64,000 bases of DNA from Aureimonas mangrovi (GTDB lineage Bacteria; Pseudomonadota; Alphaproteobacteria; Rhizobiales; Rhizobiaceae), in assembly GCF_014058705.1 (NCBI RefSeq), contig NZ_CP059692.1, positions 2,485,001 to 2,549,000 of the forward strand, given 5' to 3'. The notes below the pieces were generated by a model that saw only the letters and a program-made list of their open reading frames with translations, made no database searches and was not told the origin of the DNA. The position numbers and the translations under genes are program-made. This document shows positions 25,536 through 33,751 of this stretch, in pieces (position 1 is the first letter of the stretch; every line of letters starts with the position of its first letter).

Positions 25536-25570
25536 GGACTAGCTCTGTGCGTGCATGGTCACTCCTTTCA
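25536..25570 (-). other. Strong ribosome site and ATG of gene 5 followed by an in-frame amber codon
   Basis: GAAAGGAG precedes ATG at 25556; the reading is Met-His-Ala-Gln-Ser then TAG at 25541-25539. The same frame continues without further stops into the capsid gene. This looks like a nonsense mutation in the capsid leader, a five-codon leader peptide, or a sequence error. Confidence 0.8.
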
Positions 25571-25579
25571 GGATCTGAT

Positions 25580-26152
25580 TCAGGTTCGGGCGGTAAGGGT
25601 CTGGCCGGAAAGGCGGCGTGCGGCCGCCTTCAGGCTTTGAGTCAGGCTGGCCGCGAGGGCGCGCCCCCGCATTTCGGCAAGCCGCGCGAGGCTCTGCATC
25701 GGGAAGGTGACGATCGAGACCTCCCACAGATCCACCTCGTTCACCCGCCGCTCGCCGGTGCGCGGGTCTCGGCTGGCCCTGCGGGTGCGGAAGCCGATCG
25801 ACAGCCCGTCGACGGCGCCCGCGCGGATCAGTTCGAAGACCTCGCGCCCGCGCTGGGTGGCGAGCGCCAGCCGGCCCTCGACGCGCAGGCCGCGCTCGTC
25901 CTCGAAAAGCCGCGTCCACACCCCGATCGGCTCGCGCGGATCGTGCTGCCACAGCATCCGCACGCCGCCCGCCCCACGCTCTGCGAGCGTTCGCGAGAAC
26001 GCCCCGCGCAGCACGCGCTCGCCGGTCTGGTCGGGCCGGTCGAACAGGCTGGCATAGCCGCTGATGCGGCCCTCCCCGTTCTCCTCGGCAACGAATGGCA
26101 TCCTCTCTCCCGAACGGGCGCGCCGCACGCTCGGCACGGAGGCCGCCCTCAT
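25580..26152 (-). CDS. GTA gene 4: HK97-family prohead protease
   Basis: Prohead protease of 190 residues that trims the capsid N-terminus during maturation. The start of the domain reads GRISGYASLFDRPDQTGERVLRG; the catalytic His is in LWQHDPREPIGVW and the Ser in AVDGLSIGFR, both as in the family. The ATG at 26152 overlaps the gene 3.5 stop (ATGA); the ATG at 26101 directly behind GGGAGAGAGG is an equally plausible start giving MPFVAEEN. Confidence 0.9.
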   Translation of the reverse strand: MRAASVPSVRRARSGERMPFVAEENGEGRISGYASLFDRPDQTGERVLRGAFSRTLAERGAGGVRMLWQHDPREPIGVWTRLFEDERGLRVEGRLALATQRGREVFELIRAGAVDGLSIGFRTRRASRDPRTGERRVNEVDLWEVSIVTFPMQSLARLAEMRGRALAASLTQSLKAAARRLSGQTLTART

Positions 26153-26478
26153 TGGGCGCCTCCCGCCGGCCGGAACAGGCCGTCCGCGAAGCGCGTGAGA
26201 ACCCCCAGCGCGCCCCAGGCGCACAGGCTCGCGGATGCCGAGCCGATCAGCGCCAGTTCGCCCGGCGAGAGCTTGGTGCCGATGCCAAAATGCTCGGCCA
26301 GCATCAGCCCGGCCGGGCCGCCGAAGACCATGCCGGTCACGGCGCCCGCCAGGAACCGGACGGCCGCCTCGCGGCGCCCGGACGGCAGGAGATAGGCGAC
26401 CGAGATCGCCGAACCGGCGACGGCACCCGTCAGCTTCACGCCGAATAGCGCGAGCGGTGAAATGGGATCGGCGCTCAT
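26149..26478 (-). CDS. GTA gene 3.5: small membrane protein (DUF6107-like)
   Basis: Protein of 109 residues with about three hydrophobic helices (GVKLTGAVAGSAISVAYLL, FLAGAVTGMVFGGPAGLML, LALIGSASASLCAWGALGVL). A small membrane protein at this place between portal and protease is usual in rhizobial GTA clusters; I match it to DUF6107 by position and shape. Its role in particle assembly is unknown. It ends in an ATGA overlap with gene 4. Confidence 0.78.
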   Translation of the reverse strand: MSADPISPLALFGVKLTGAVAGSAISVAYLLPSGRREAAVRFLAGAVTGMVFGGPAGLMLAEHFGIGTKLSPGELALIGSASASLCAWGALGVLTRFADGLFRPAGGAQ

Positions 26479-26504
26479 GTCGCCCTCCTCTCGACTGTGA
26501 AATC

Positions 26505-27701
26505 TCAGGCGCGCGGGCCGTAGCCGACGGCCTCGCGCTTTTCCTCGTCCGTGAGGAAGCCGGCCGCGCCGATGCGGGCCCAGAGCGCCTCGCGCTCGGC
26601 GGCCAGCCCTTCGATGCGGTCGGCGTCGAAGCCGAGCCGAAGCTCGCTCCCTTCGCCCGCATGCGCCGCCAGCCAGTCGCCGAGCGCCATCGTCAGGCGC
26701 CGCACTAGCGGCAGCACGGTCAGGCGGAACAGGGCGCGGTTGGCTTCCGCGTAGTTCGCGTAGGTGTTGTCGCCGGGGATGCCGAGCAGCATCGGCGGCA
26801 CGCCGAAGGCGACCGCGATGTCGCGCGCCGCCTGGTTCTTGGCCTCGATGAAGTCCATGTCCTTGGGCGAAAGCGCCATCGCCTTCCAGTCCAGCCCGCC
26901 CTCCAGCAGCATGGGCCGCCCGGCGCGCGCCGCTCCCGAATAGCCGCTCTCCAACTCGGCCTTCAGCCGCTCGAAGCCGTCCTGCGAGAGATTGCCGCCG
27001 TCGCCCGGCTGGTAGACCAGCGCGCCGGAGGGCCGCGCCGAGTTCTCCAGAAGCGCCTGGTTCCAGCGCCCCGCCGCGTTGTGCAGGTCGAGCGCGGCTC
27101 GTGCCGCCGCCAGCGGCGCGAAGCCGTCCGTCTCGGCCAGAGGATGGAACAGGCGGATGTGCAGCACCGGCCCCGGTCGGCCGTCCTCGCCCTCGGCCGG
27201 CAGCCGTCTAACCCGCGTGCCGACGCGGTGCTCGTAGCCGAGCGGCCAGCCGTCCGCATCCTCGATCACGCGCAGCCGGTCGGGCCGCAGCGCATAGAGC
27301 GCGGCCGGCCCGCCCTCTCCCGGCGTCGCCTCCAGATAGGCGTTGCCGGAAAGCAGCAGGTGCCCGCACAGCGTCTCGATCAGCGCCGCGCCGTCTTCCA
27401 TCGCGTTCGGCCGGCGCAGGCGGTCGAGGATCGGATGCGCCTCCACCTCCTGCGCGCCGCGATAGAGGAGCAGCGGCACGGCGGCCGCATTCTCGGCGAT
27501 CAGCCGCACGGAACGGTAGACGACGGGGTTGGCCATGAAGCCGCTGCGCGCGAGCCCGCCATAGGTGCGCTCGCCGCCCGCCTCTCCCGGCACCTGCCCG
27601 GTGAAGACGAGCGTTCCACCCCCATAGCCGGCCGACCGCGTTTCGGCCGGCGCGGGCGCACGCGCGCCGACCAGGGCCTTGAGCCTTGCTCCGAGCCTCA
27701 T
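26505..27701 (-). CDS. GTA gene 3: HK97-family portal protein
   Basis: Portal protein of 398 residues, the dodecameric ring through which DNA is packaged. It shows ANPVVYRSVRLIAENAAAVPLLLY, the LLLSGNAYLEA segment and AFGVPPMLLGIPGDNTYANYAEANRALFRLTVLPL, the last being the hallmark of GTA and HK97-type portals. The ATG at 27701 has a GGAGAGAA ribosome site. It is full length. Confidence 0.94.
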   Translation of the reverse strand: MRLGARLKALVGARAPAPAETRSAGYGGGTLVFTGQVPGEAGGERTYGGLARSGFMANPVVYRSVRLIAENAAAVPLLLYRGAQEVEAHPILDRLRRPNAMEDGAALIETLCGHLLLSGNAYLEATPGEGGPAALYALRPDRLRVIEDADGWPLGYEHRVGTRVRRLPAEGEDGRPGPVLHIRLFHPLAETDGFAPLAAARAALDLHNAAGRWNQALLENSARPSGALVYQPGDGGNLSQDGFERLKAELESGYSGAARAGRPMLLEGGLDWKAMALSPKDMDFIEAKNQAARDIAVAFGVPPMLLGIPGDNTYANYAEANRALFRLTVLPLVRRLTMALGDWLAAHAGEGSELRLGFDADRIEGLAAEREALWARIGAAGFLTDEEKREAVGYGPRA

Positions 27702-27739
27702 CGTTCTCTCCGATCGATATCTTGTGTGGGATCAGGCCC

Positions 27740-29047
27740 CTAAAGCCCGCGCACGCGCGGTTCGGCCTGCGGCTGCATCAGCGCCGTCACGGCCCAGACC
27801 AGTGCGTCCAGCCGGTCGGGCGAGCGCCCGGCCGAAAGCCCGTCGGGGCCGAAATCGGCCATCTCGTCCTCCAGCGCCGCGAAGGCGCCGGCGTGCCGCA
27901 CACGGCCCTGCTCGTAAAGCGCAGCCACGGGTTCGGCGCGCACCCACTTGCCCCGGCTGGCCCGCACCGCCCGCACCGGCACGTCCGGGCGCACGGCGCG
28001 GATCACGGCCTCCACCATGTCGCCGCCCTGGTTTACCTCGGCGACGATCCGGTCCGCCTCCAGCCGTTCGAAGGCCGCCACCGCCCGCGCCGCCCATTCG
28101 GGCGGGCGAGCCCCGCGCACGCTCGCATCCTCCAGCACGTAGACCGTGCCGTCCGCCGCGATCCCCGCCGCGACGATGCCGCAGGCGTCGGAGCGCTCGC
28201 CCGACGAGGCCGGCGGGTCGACGGCCACGACGATACGCCTCAGCGCGGGCGCCGCGCGCACCCGCAGCCGGTCGATCGCGGCGCGGTCGAACAGTGCGTC
28301 CTCGCGCGCCTCCAGCATTTCGCCGTCGAGTTCCTGCCGGCCGAGCCGCGTGCCCCCGTAGCGGGCCTGCATCGCGTCGAGGAACCCATCCGCGAGGTTT
28401 GCCGCGTTCTCGCGCGTCGTCATCCGCGTCACCGCCGTGCCCTCCTCCGCCATCAGGCGTTTGAGCAGCGGCACGGCGCGCGGCGTCGTCGTGAACAGCG
28501 CCCTCGGCCGCTCTCCCAGCCGCAGTGCCAGTTGCAGATTGTCGAAGCACGGCTCGGGGTGCTTCCACTTGGCCAGTTCGTCGCCCCAGGCGCAGTCGAA
28601 CTGGTAGCCGCGCAGCGCCTCCGGGTCCTCGGAGGAGAAGATCTGCGCCACCGCGCCGTTGGAAAAGACCAGCCGGCGCCGCGTCGCCTCGAAGACGGGA
28701 CGCCTTGCGAAGTCGAGCCCGCGCAAGCCGCTCTCGCCCTCGATCATCACCTCGCGGGCATCGCCCAGCGTTTCCGCCACCAGGGCGATCCGTCCGTGCG
28801 GGCGCGCCGCGAAGGGCGCCTCGCCCAGAGCCATCGCCCGCACCCACTCGGCGCCCGCCCGCGTCTTGCCGGAGCCGCGTCCGCCGATCATCAGCCACTG
28901 ACGCCAGCCGCCCGGCGGCGGAAGCTGCTCGGCCCGCGCCATCACCGGCCAGCCCGGCATCGCCGCGCGCAGGATGGGCGCGGCCGCCGAGGCGATCTCC
29001 CGCTCGATCCCGCGCCAGAAGCCCGCCTCGTCCAGAAGCACGCTCAA
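27740..29047 (-). CDS. GTA gene 2: terminase large subunit
   Basis: Packaging motor ATPase-nuclease of 435 residues. Walker A is GGRGSGKTRAGAEWV; Walker B lies in FDCAWGDELAKW; the motif TTTPRA follows; nuclease acidic residues include VVAVDPPAS and a late Asp-rich FGPDGLSAGRSPDRLDALVWA. Start is TTG at 29047, overlapping the gene 1 stop (TTGA). All catalytic parts are present. Confidence 0.94.
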   Translation of the reverse strand: MSVLLDEAGFWRGIEREIASAAAPILRAAMPGWPVMARAEQLPPPGGWRQWLMIGGRGSGKTRAGAEWVRAMALGEAPFAARPHGRIALVAETLGDAREVMIEGESGLRGLDFARRPVFEATRRRLVFSNGAVAQIFSSEDPEALRGYQFDCAWGDELAKWKHPEPCFDNLQLALRLGERPRALFTTTPRAVPLLKRLMAEEGTAVTRMTTRENAANLADGFLDAMQARYGGTRLGRQELDGEMLEAREDALFDRAAIDRLRVRAAPALRRIVVAVDPPASSGERSDACGIVAAGIAADGTVYVLEDASVRGARPPEWAARAVAAFERLEADRIVAEVNQGGDMVEAVIRAVRPDVPVRAVRASRGKWVRAEPVAALYEQGRVRHAGAFAALEDEMADFGPDGLSAGRSPDRLDALVWAVTALMQPQAEPRVRGL

Positions 29048-29391
29048 GCCTCGGCATCCTTCGGTGCAAACAGACCTGCCCCGGCCTCGCGCCTTGCGTC
29101 GAGGGCGCGCAGGCGCGCCATCAGTTCGTCGCGCAGGCGGCCCGTCTCCGCTTCGTCCTCTCCTTCCGCCTCCCCCAGCGCCTCGAGGCGCCGCAGTTCC
29201 AGGAGCTTCTCCAGCGTCCGGGTGATCTGCGAGACCGCCTCCACCCGCGCCTTCACCTCGGCGGGCCGCGAATGCACGTCCTCGTCCGCATCGGCTCGCT
29301 CCACCTTGCGCGCCGCCTCCAGCGCGGTCAGCTCGGCCTTGAGGAGAACCGTCAGCCGATCGGCCAGAAAAACCTTCCTGCGACCCGGCAT
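29044..29391 (-). CDS. GTA gene 1: small terminase-like protein
   Basis: First structural gene of the cluster, 115 residues, mostly helical and highly charged (TVLLKAELTALEAARKVERADADED, EVKARVEAVSQITRTLEKLLELRRLEA). In Rhodobacter capsulatus GTA the gene 1 product is the small terminase. The ATG at 29391 has a GGAGGGGG ribosome site; an in-frame start at 29409 is less likely. A terminator hairpin ends 11 bases before it. Confidence 0.8.
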   Translation of the reverse strand: MPGRRKVFLADRLTVLLKAELTALEAARKVERADADEDVHSRPAEVKARVEAVSQITRTLEKLLELRRLEALGEAEGEDEAETGRLRDELMARLRALDARREAGAGLFAPKDAEA

Positions 29392-29401
29392 CGCCCCCTC
29401 C

Positions 29402-29441
29402 AGAAACAAAGAAGCGGCCGCCCTCCGAAGAGGGCCGCCGC
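29402..29441 (-). terminator. Terminator in the leader of the GTA operon
   Basis: Minus-strand stem of 12 pairs with a single G-G mismatch, capped by a stable TTCG tetraloop (29414-29441), followed by TTCTTTGTTTC. It lies between the putative promoter and gene 1. It may also end transcription of the upstream YcgN-family gene. Placed here it would block GTA expression unless RNA polymerase is modified to read through. Confidence 0.75.
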
Positions 29442-29472
29442 CCGCCGGCCGCAGATTTCCGACCGTGCCTGA

Positions 29473-29501
29473 ACCCTACACGGGCACCGTCACGGTGTCA
29501 A
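29473..29501 (-). promoter_or_regulatory. Putative sigma70 promoter of the GTA operon with internal palindrome
   Basis: On the minus strand a perfect TTGACA is followed after 17 bases by TAGGGT, placing the start point near 29466. Within the spacer a 13-base palindrome (CACCGT-C-ACGGTG, 29485-29497) overlaps the -35 box and could be an operator or activator site. The promoter sits 12 bases beyond the stop of the YcgN-family gene. Confidence 0.55.
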
Positions 29502-29512
29502 TGACTATTTTC

Positions 29513-30004
29513 CTATTTTATGCTTTTGGTCTTATTCTTGTCCGTCGGATCCTCGCCGGGCCAGTCGGCCAGGTGGTCCTCGTAGTCCTCAGGCTCCAGC
29601 CCCACTTCGCTCACCGTGCGCCCGCGCACCGAAATCCCGGCCTCGTGCACCGTGTCACGGTCGCCCGAAACGAGATAGTGCCACCAGTAGAGGTCGCGTT
29701 CCTCGGCCACGAGGCGGTAGGCGCAGGTCTTCGGCAGCCAGGAGATCGCGCGCACCACGTCCGGCGTCAGCCGCACGCAGTCCGGCACGGTGGCCTGCCG
29801 GTTCTCGTAGTCCGAGCAGCGGCAGGCCTCGCCGTCGAGAAGCTGGCAGGCCACGTTCGTCCAGGCGATCTCGCCGGTGTCCCAGTCTTCCAGCTTGTTG
29901 AGGCAGCAGCGCCCGCAGCCGTCGCACAAGGCCTCCCACTCGCGCTCGTCCAGCTCTTCCAGCTGCTTCTCGCGCCAGAAGGCGCTGTTGCCGAAATCAC
30001 GCAT
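29513..30004 (-). CDS. YcgN-family cysteine-cluster protein (UPF0260)
   Basis: Protein of 163 residues with Cys-rich motifs [15 protein letters not shown] and [17 protein letters not shown] and a later [10 protein letters not shown], the pattern of the YcgN/UPF0260 zinc or iron-sulfur cluster family. It has no membrane segment. Its biochemical role is unknown; relatives sit near cell-division or envelope genes in many proteobacteria. The ATG at 30004 gives [18 protein letters not shown]; an upstream in-frame start at 30037 is possible. Confidence 0.87.
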   Translation of the reverse strand: MRDFGNSAFWREKQLEELDEREWEALCDGCGRCCLNKLEDWDTGEIAWTNVACQLLDGEACRCSDYENRQATVPDCVRLTPDVVRAISWLPKTCAYRLVAEERDLYWWHYLVSGDRDTVHEAGISVRGRTVSEVGLEPEDYEDHLADWPGEDPTDKNKTKSIK

Positions 30005-30165
30005 CGCCGGCCGGTCTCGCGCTCGTCGCGTCGTCAAGGTTGTCGTTCACGGTGAATTTCGCATCTAGTCGGTAAGAAGGGGCGTATATAGGTTTGGTTG
30101 CCGGGCGTGGCGCCTGGGAGCCGTCGCGCCTGCCCGTCAGGCGCACGAGAGATGGTGGCGTTGGC

Positions 30166-32322
30166 GTGGCGAAACTCCTTCCAGCACGAAACGAGCGTCG
30201 GCGCAGCCCCTCCCGCCTGATCGAAGTCGACGCGTGGCTGGATTCCACCCTCTGGCGGGCCGTCCACGCCTTCAGCGGCCTCTGGGAATCGATCACCATC
30301 TTTTCGCGGCGCTTTCGCGTTCGCGGCTTCAACCGTGCAGTGGTCGAGCTCTCCTGCGAGGCGCTGACGCTCGGCCTCGTCGGCCTTTTCGTGCTCGCGG
30401 CCCTCGCCCAGCCGGCCATGCGCTTCACGGCAGGCGGCCTGCCCGAGCAGACGGACTACTCCGTCACCTTCCTCGATCGCCACGGCAACGAGATCGGGCG
30501 GCGCGGCGTGCTCCGCTCGGACGCGGTGCCGATCGACGAGTTGCCGGACCAGTTCGTGAAGGCGGTTCTCGCCACCGAGGATCGGCGCTTCTTCGAACAT
30601 TGGGGCATCGACTTCATCGGCCTCGGCCGCGCGCTCAGCCAGAACGCGCGAGCCGGCGGCGTCGTGCAGGGCGGCTCCACGCTCACCCAGCAGCTTGCCA
30701 AGAATCTGTACCTCACCAACGAGCGCTCGCTCGATCGCAAAATCAACGAGGCCTTCATCTCGCTCTGGCTGGAGTCCAACCTCACCAAGCGCCAGATCCT
30801 CGGCATGTATCTCGACCGCGCCTATATGGGCGGCGGCACCTTCGGCGCGGCGGCCGCGTCCGAGTTCTATTTCGGCAAGAACATCCGCGAGGTCACGCTG
30901 GCTGAATCCGCCATGCTGGCCGGGCTCTTCAAGGCGCCGGCCAACTACGCCCCGCACATCAACCTGCCGGCGGCGCGCGCCCGCGCCAACGTCGTCCTCA
31001 ACGCGATGGTGGATTCCGGCTTCATGACGGAAGGCCAGGTCGTCGCGGCCCGGAGAAATCCCGCAACCGCGGTGGATCGCACCGGCATCGTCTCGCCGGA
31101 CTATTTCCTCGACTTCGCCTTCGAAGAGGTGCAGCGCGTCACCGCAGCCATGCACCGGCGCAACTTCATCGCGCAGACGACGATCGACATGGGCCTGCAG
31201 CGCCTCGCCGATGAATCGATCGACTATCACCTTCGCCAGTTCGGCCGCACCTACGACGTGGAAGAAAGCGCGATGGTCGTCCTCGACGACGATGGCGGCG
31301 TTCGCGCGCTCGTCGGCGGACGGGATTACGGCCTCTCGCAGTTCAACCGCGCCACCCGCGCGCTGCGCCAGCCAGGCTCCTCCTTCAAGCCGTTCATCTA
31401 CGCCGCCTACATGGAAGAAGGCCACGAGCCGAACGAGGTGGTGGTCGACGGCCCCGTCTCGGTCGCGGGCTGGTCCCCGCAGAACTACGGCCGCTCCTTC
31501 GCCGGCCGCGTCACCCTCGCCGACGCCCTCGCCCGCTCTATCAACACGATCCCGGTCAAGCTGTCCCAGGCCATCGGCATGGGCAAGGTCGTCGAGCTCG
31601 CGAAGGCGATGGGCGTCGAGACACCGTTGCGCGGTGACAAGACGATGGCGCTCGGCACCGGCGAGGTGACGGTCCTCGATCAAGCGACAGGCTATGCCGT
31701 CTTCCCGGCCGGCGGCATGGAATCCAACCGCCACTCCATCCTGACCCTGCAGGATACGGCGGGCGACATCATCTGGACGTCGGCGCGCGACATGCCCGCC
31801 CGCAAGCGGGTGCTGACGCAGGAAGCCGCCGATGCCATGAACCAGATGCTCGTGCGCATCCCGGAGGTCGGCACCGCCCGGCGCGCCGCCCTGTCGATGA
31901 CGCGCGCCGCCGGCAAGACCGGCACCACCCAGAGCTACCGTGACGCCTGGTTCGTCGGCTACACGGGCAATTTCACCGCCGCCGTCTGGTACGGCAACGA
32001 TTCCTATCGCCCCACCAACAACCTCACCGGTGGATCGCTGCCGGCGATGACGTGGCAGCGCTTCATGGAGGCCGCCCATCAGGGCATCGAGCTGCGCCCC
32101 ATCCCTGGCATCGAGAACCCGCTGCCCGAACCGGGCTCGGTGCCGGTCGCCGCGGCGGACGGCGAGGACGCTCCGCGCATCACCCGCCCGCTTATCGTCA
32201 ATGCCGATACGCAGCGCGTCCTGTCCGGCATCTCCGACCTCATGTCCGGCGCGCTCGCGGCCGAGCCCGAGGAGTTTGCCGCCGCGCGCGTTCCGGGCGC
32301 CGAACGCGCCGCCGCGCGCTGA
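30166..32322 (+). CDS. Bifunctional penicillin-binding protein, class A (PBP1A family)
   Basis: Inner-membrane peptidoglycan polymerase of 718 residues. A cytoplasmic lead and one membrane helix (about residues 65-90) are followed by the glycosyltransferase 51 domain with ATEDRRFFEHWG and QGGSTLTQQLAKNL, then the transpeptidase domain with the nucleophile Ser405 in GSSFK, the second motif SIN and the KTGTT box. Start is probably GTG at 30166, beginning VAKLLPARNERR; a TTG start far upstream is less likely. The DUF1214 gene follows 14 bases later. Confidence 0.92.
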   Translation: MAKLLPARNERRRSPSRLIEVDAWLDSTLWRAVHAFSGLWESITIFSRRFRVRGFNRAVVELSCEALTLGLVGLFVLAALAQPAMRFTAGGLPEQTDYSVTFLDRHGNEIGRRGVLRSDAVPIDELPDQFVKAVLATEDRRFFEHWGIDFIGLGRALSQNARAGGVVQGGSTLTQQLAKNLYLTNERSLDRKINEAFISLWLESNLTKRQILGMYLDRAYMGGGTFGAAAASEFYFGKNIREVTLAESAMLAGLFKAPANYAPHINLPAARARANVVLNAMVDSGFMTEGQVVAARRNPATAVDRTGIVSPDYFLDFAFEEVQRVTAAMHRRNFIAQTTIDMGLQRLADESIDYHLRQFGRTYDVEESAMVVLDDDGGVRALVGGRDYGLSQFNRATRALRQPGSSFKPFIYAAYMEEGHEPNEVVVDGPVSVAGWSPQNYGRSFAGRVTLADALARSINTIPVKLSQAIGMGKVVELAKAMGVETPLRGDKTMALGTGEVTVLDQATGYAVFPAGGMESNRHSILTLQDTAGDIIWTSARDMPARKRVLTQEAADAMNQMLVRIPEVGTARRAALSMTRAAGKTGTTQSYRDAWFVGYTGNFTAAVWYGNDSYRPTNNLTGGSLPAMTWQRFMEAAHQGIELRPIPGIENPLPEPGSVPVAAADGEDAPRITRPLIVNADTQRVLSGISDLMSGALAAEPEEFAAARVPGAERAAAR

Positions 32323-32336
32323 GAGCCGTTCTTCGC

Positions 32337-32921
32337 ATGCGTTTCCTGTTTCTCGCCGTCGTCGCGCTGGCCATCGCCATCGGCGGCGGCGCCTGGTCCG
32401 CCAGCGTCATGCTGGAGCGTTTCGAGGGGGCCGGCTCGCTGGACGTCGGGCCGTGGCAGGCCGATCGCCTCGCCGGCTCGCCAGCCGCCGATCCCTACTC
32501 CAAGGCGCGCCTTGCGCGGGACGGCAATCTGACGCTCGGACTTGCCGAGGGCATGGCTTTCCGCGCCGTAGTCGACAGCGAGCGCCGCGCGCTTCGTCGC
32601 GAATGCACCTATCGCATCGCCGGAACTCTGCCGCCCGCCCGCGTCTGGACGCTGTCCGCCTTCGACGGCGCGGGCCGCCCGATCCTCGAGCGTGATCGCC
32701 CCTCCTGGCTCACGTCGCAAAACCTCATGCGCGACGATGAGAACGAGGCTCCCGTCCTCGTCAGCGCCCGGCCGCAGCCCGGCAACTGGCTGGCCGTCTC
32801 GGGCACCGGTGGCTTCGTCCTCGCCCTCACCCTCTACGATACGCCGGCAAGCACCGCCGGCGGAGCGACGGACGTTTCCATGCCGTCGATCGAGCGCACG
32901 GGATGCGCCGTCGATGGGTAG
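32337..32921 (+). CDS. DUF1214 envelope protein
   Basis: Protein of 194 residues with an N-terminal membrane anchor (MRFLFLAVVALAIAIGGGAW) and an extracytoplasmic DUF1214 domain (YRIAGTLPPARVWTLSAFD; NWLAVSGTGGFVLALTLYDT). It overlaps the next gene by 8 bases. In rhizobia DUF1214 and DUF1254 proteins are regularly encoded as a pair; their function is not known. Confidence 0.85.
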   Translation: MRFLFLAVVALAIAIGGGAWSASVMLERFEGAGSLDVGPWQADRLAGSPAADPYSKARLARDGNLTLGLAEGMAFRAVVDSERRALRRECTYRIAGTLPPARVWTLSAFDGAGRPILERDRPSWLTSQNLMRDDENEAPVLVSARPQPGNWLAVSGTGGFVLALTLYDTPASTAGGATDVSMPSIERTGCAVDG

Positions 32922-33510
32922 GCTTCTCCTCGCACTCCTCGTCGGCCTCGTCGGCGCGCTGATCGTCCATATCGGCGTGATCTTCGCCATGCCTCAGGTC
33001 ACGGAGAACAACGCCTGGGCGCGGCTTTCGCAGGCCATGCCGCCCTTCCGAGCGACCGTCGTTTACGCTGGCGGGCTGTCGGAAGCGCCCCTGACGCCGG
33101 GCGGCGAACGCTTTGCCTTCATGGACCCCGCTTTCATCGCCGCCGCCTGCCGCTTCACCATCGCGGACGGTCCGGTGCGGCTGAATGCCGAGGCACCGCG
33201 CACCTTCTGGTCCGCCTCGATTTACAGCCGGGCCGGCGACAATCTCTACAGCATCAACGAACGCGTCGCGCTCGACGGTGCCTTCGACCTAGTCGTCGGC
33301 ACGCAGGCGCAGTTCGAGCAGGCCCGCATCGAAGGCGAGAGCGGCTACGAGGATGCGATCCCCGTCGTCGTCACCTCGAACGAACTCTATCTGACGCTGC
33401 GCACGCTGGTGGAGAGCGAGAGCCGAAGACCCTTCGCCGAAGCCTTCGCGCGCTCAGTCAGATGCGCGCCGCTCGATGCGTCGGCGGCCGGCAACCCCGC
33501 ACGCGGCTGA
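32914..33510 (+). CDS. DUF1254 envelope protein
   Basis: Protein of 198 residues with an N-terminal membrane helix (LLLALLVGLVGALIVHIGVIFAM) and a domain with RTFWSASIYSRAGDNLYSINER, typical of DUF1254. Its ATG lies inside the end of the DUF1214 gene, which indicates coupled translation. The two proteins probably form a complex in the envelope; that is inference from pairing. Confidence 0.83.
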   Translation: MGRLLLALLVGLVGALIVHIGVIFAMPQVTENNAWARLSQAMPPFRATVVYAGGLSEAPLTPGGERFAFMDPAFIAAACRFTIADGPVRLNAEAPRTFWSASIYSRAGDNLYSINERVALDGAFDLVVGTQAQFEQARIEGESGYEDAIPVVVTSNELYLTLRTLVESESRRPFAEAFARSVRCAPLDASAAGNPARG

Positions 33511-33526
33511 CGCCTCGCGCCCGTCT

Positions 33527-33673
33527 TCAAGGCCGAGGCGCCTCGCTGATCGGCTCGCGGCGGATGCAGGGCAGAATGTAGATTTCTGCGGTGCTCAGCG
33601 GAGCGCCGGTCTGGACGGGCGGGCGCCGAACGCCCTGTCGAGGCCAGTCGGCCAGTTTTTTCACCACTGCCAT
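33527..33673 (-). CDS. Small 48-residue protein, unknown
   Basis: A short frame with a strong ribosome site (GAGGGGGA, 5 bases before ATG at 33673). The product begins MAVVKKLADWPRQGVRRPP and ends CIRREPISEAPRP; it is basic and Pro/Arg-rich, with one Cys and no membrane segment. It is encoded on the strand opposite to its neighbours. I do not recognise it; the ribosome site and unbroken frame support it, nothing else does. Confidence 0.5.
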   Translation of the reverse strand: MAVVKKLADWPRQGVRRPPVQTGAPLSTAEIYILPCIRREPISEAPRP

Positions 33674-33751
33674 GGTCTTCCCCCTCATGTGCCGACGACG
33701 GGCGAAGCGCCCGTTTCTCGAATGCTTAACGAGGATGAAACAGCGACAAGG

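Noticed and set aside
15133-29391. Interpretation of the phage-like genes as an ordinary prophage
   Set aside because: No integrase, repressor, replication or lysis module; very short tape measure and GTA-specific genes 10, 12-15 in the canonical order indicate a gene transfer agent.
27686-30055. Plus-strand frame of 789 codons opposite the terminase and YcgN genes
   Set aside because: Shadow frame across two well-supported minus-strand genes and the non-coding GTA leader.
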